This document shows, piece by piece, positions 61,503 to 64,000 of a stretch of 64,000 bases of DNA. The translations under genes and the position numbers were made by a program. Numbering within the stretch: position 1 is the first letter of the stretch; each line of letters starts with the position of its first letter. Under the pieces are notes generated by a model that had not been told where the DNA came from, searched no databases, and was given only the letters and a program-made list of their open reading frames with translations. Origin of the DNA: Nipponacmea schrenckii (taxonomy: Eukaryota > Mollusca > Gastropoda > Lottiidae). The stretch is taken from contig CM060199.1 in the NCBI GenBank assembly GCA_030562195.1, forward strand, positions 28,044,338 to 28,108,337, written 5' to 3'.

Positions 61503-62925
61503 GTTTAGACAAAATTTCACAAAGTGAAAAATACAAAGGTTATGGTTTCACTATTCATATAAATTACACAGCGCAATTTGTTATGAAGAGATGATTTCTG
61601 TTCTGAAAAATATGATAATCAGATTTTGATAAAACTTAATATGCTATTTGCATAAACTCCTAGTACTAAAATATTTTCTGATGTAGTCAGCAGGGAACCC
61701 AGGCGCCTGTGCTGTTGTTTTTAGAAGTTCCCGACATTTTGATACTTTAAATTTAGAATTTGTACCAATTTTCACCACAAATTCCTGAAAATTCAAGCTA
61801 AAGAAGGCACATTTGCATAGATATCATCCTTAAGATAAAAATTGCAGTGATTCTGGAGCTCTTTTGAATCAGACATGTCTGGCAAAAAGGTAATCAAACA
61901 GCCCTGATTTTTCTCTTTCTCATCAGTGTTTAAAAAGAGGTTGCGAACAGGTATATCTGAATTTCTGCACTTTATGAAAAATGTCTCAAAGTTTATTGGC
62001 TAGGTCAAAATATACATGCTTCATAAAGTTGTTCATCTTCACTATTACTATTAAGTTTCATTTTAGATATGAAGACTGTTGCAGAAGTCTATTCAGGAAA
62101 TATGAGAAGAAATAAAAGGTAAGCAATAAAATTCTCTATTTACACTTCAACATTTTATTGTTCATAGCACTTGATATCACAGTTTCAATTCATACATAAT
62201 TTATTCATATAAAAAAAATATCAGAGACAGTTTGAATTTACAGGGACCCTGTTTGATTCTTACAATATCATATCAGAATACCGCTTCTCAAATTAGACCA
62301 AAAAGAGTCTTGATTCATCAGTGGATTTATTGGTGGAACTTAACAACTGATTCCTAGCATCAGTAATGGTATATCCATACAATGAATAATCCAAAACTAC
62401 AACAAAATATTAATAACTTCATTCAAAGATAAGTCTTCATCTTAAAGCTTGAAAATTTAACAATATATTGCATTTGAAGCTGGAGTTTAAAATTTAATTT
62501 AATCCATGTGAAAAAAAAACTAGAATTTTACGTTTTGTTTTATTCATTATAACAAGCTGCTTAAATGTAAAAACAAGACTGTAGAAAAGCGAAAATCAAA
62601 ATAAGGAGAAGAATATAACTCAGTTTGCTGAGTATGTCTTTATTGCCCTCCTTAGAAACCTTTTCAACATATAATTGTATCACAGTCACATCCAGACCTT
62701 TTCAGAGATATTAGCTATAATGGCTGCTGGCATGACTTTGTTTATCATAAGCTTAAATTTAAACACAGAATTATGATACACAAAGATCAATATTTGGAAG
62801 ATCAGATGTGTTTGACTCCTTTTTCGTCTGGATTTTGTTACTGGTGCTATAAATTATTTCAGTTTTTACACCATCCACAACATAGGTCAAACTGTTATAT
62901 GGATTTGTATTGTTCTTGAGTCTCT
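61503..62925. other. Intergenic region between convergent genes
   Basis: AT-rich sequence without a supported gene. One 52-nt exon-like segment (62067-62118: acceptor TTTTAG, ATG, donor GTAAGC) encodes KTVAEVYSGNMRRNK after the ATG, but no partner exon was found. Confidence 0.5.
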
Positions 62926-63066
62926 TCATCTGACCATCAGTAAATTCTTATTTTCGTGATTGCTGATTCGACGACTAGTACGACTTTCTATACTCTGGGC
63001 TATAGATAAACGTCGTCTGCCACGATCTGGCATTGGTGTTGATAACATATTACCATCGTCAATCTC
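62926..63066 (-). CDS. Last exon of an unidentified minus-strand gene
   Basis: On the minus strand a strong acceptor (TTAATTTTTTCAG) is followed at 63066 by 46 open codons and a TGA (62928-62926). The peptide contains MPDRGRRRLSIAQSIESRTS and then RRISNHENKNLLMVR. RRRLS and RRIS fit the protein kinase A site consensus. Upstream, TTTAG / 14 nt / GTAAGT (63449-63436) could be a microexon adding RKGL in frame. Alternatively, a longer exon reading VLNFIAALVRKGL, which looks like a membrane segment end, may precede it. I do not recognise the protein. The gene converges on the dynein gene. Confidence 0.5.
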   Translation of the reverse strand, partial: EIDDGNMLSTPMPDRGRRRLSIAQSIESRTSRRISNHENKNLLMVR

Positions 63067-64000
63067 CTGAAAAAATTAAGATTGTATCATTTTAATGAAC
63101 ATGTCCATATAATTGACCATCTGTTATTCATATTTCTACTATCCTGCTTAATTTAATGCCCTTTTGATCTTATGCAACACTGGTACAGGTACTTTTTCTA
63201 TGAATATCATTTGAAGTAACATTAAGGAAGTGTCAATCGATCTCCTAGGAGGATAGTTGTATCTTTTCTGATTAGTTGAAAGCGCTGTTGTAATTATTTG
63301 TTTCTATATAGATTCGTATTTAAAAAAAATCATTGAATTATATTGCAGATGAGTATTATAGCAATGCTACTGTCTATAGTGTCAAATGAACTCAAATCAG
63401 CAATGAATGCCATAATCAGCAGCAATTTCACTTACCAAGCCTTTCCTTACTAAAGCAGCAATGAAATTAAGAACAATAATATTAGAGGAAAAGAAGAAAT
63501 TTTTCTTTTAATTCATGATAGAGCCGGGCAATATACTGGACTTGGTGGATTTTTTTGGAGCATCATTATACGAATCAGAAAAGAAGGACATCAAATTTAA
63601 TTTATTTTTGTAAAGTGTTAAATTTATATTGATTCATACAAAAATATAGACTTCTCATGTTGTTTCATGCTTGCATGCAACCAAATATCTCTAACATGAT
63701 CTACGATTGCCATGCCCTATAACATGCATTATTAGAAAAAAAAGAAATACTATTGTTAGCCTACAATTGAAAACTATCCTACAAGAAAACCAATAGATTG
63801 AAAATGTTGAATGATAGATGAGTCTTCGTGTAAGTGTAGAGAAAATGATATAACTAATGAATAATGAAGTGAATGAGAGAAAAACCATAACCAACATAAT
63901 CAAAACAACTAGCCATCTAAATTGTTTTGGATTTCCCCATTACCAAGCATCTATCTTAGCTTTTCACTCACCCTTACACTACAATACTTGTCTCAGATTT
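63067..64000 (-). other. Intron or upstream part of the minus-strand gene
   Basis: AT-rich sequence. Apart from the possible exon ending at the donor 63435 (minus strand), no further exon is clear. It is read as intron sequence of the gene whose last exon is at 62926-63066. Confidence 0.35.

Noticed and set aside
62067..62118. 52-nt plus-strand exon with ATG
   Set aside because: Splice signals are present, but no compatible upstream or downstream exon was found, and the minus-strand gene end lies just beyond.

Overview
The window is nuclear DNA of an invertebrate animal, very probably a mollusc. It is AT-rich, its genes are split by GT-AG introns, and it carries repeats typical of mollusc genomes: pearl-like elements with ~160-bp core repeats and an ACGG-type microsatellite, a Penelope-like retroelement remnant, and tRNA-derived SINEs. 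The species cannot be named from the sequence; a gastropod or bivalve is an inference.

Region 1 (1-13.6 kb) is a tandem array of genes for a tiny secreted Met/Gly/Tyr-rich protein. Only the 3' end of the first copy is present (copy 0, 1-~235). Copies 1, 2 and 3 are complete (CDS at 3386, 7098 and 10055). Copy 4 (12921-13213) is broken. Each complete copy has a TATA box, a non-coding first exon, one coding exon with a signal peptide, and a non-coding last exon with AATAAA. Copies 2 and 3 lie in nearly identical ~2.96-kb units and encode the same 102-residue protein. The spacer between copies 0 and 1 holds a Penelope-like element split by a TTAA-flanked inverted-repeat element, followed by a pearl-like element. 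The spacer after copy 1 holds a SINE.

Region 2 (13.6-15.65 kb) is intergenic. It contains a dispersed repeat pair, a possible stray minus-strand exon, and a TATA-less promoter candidate with a short upstream ORF.

Region 3 (15.65-~60.8 kb) is one large plus-strand gene for an axonemal dynein heavy chain, best matched to DNAH14. I traced 81 coding exons that stay in frame across every junction (14,922 nt, 4,973 residues). They run through tail, linker, AAA1-AAA4 with Walker A motifs, microtubule-binding stalk, AAA5, AAA6 and C-terminal domain. Several introns hold copies of neighbouring exon edges: a 68-bp minisatellite that repeats the splice acceptor and start of exon 15, a decayed copy of exon 31, and a perfect 153-bp copy of the end of exon 54 embedded in a pearl-like element. 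Intron 8 also contains an unexplained two-exon, 98-residue four-cysteine ORF ending in its own stop, which is either a nested gene or an alternative dynein 3' end.

Region 4 (60.8-64 kb) holds a truncated pearl-like element, a minus-strand tRNA-derived SINE, and the last exon or exons of an unidentified minus-strand gene convergent with the dynein gene.
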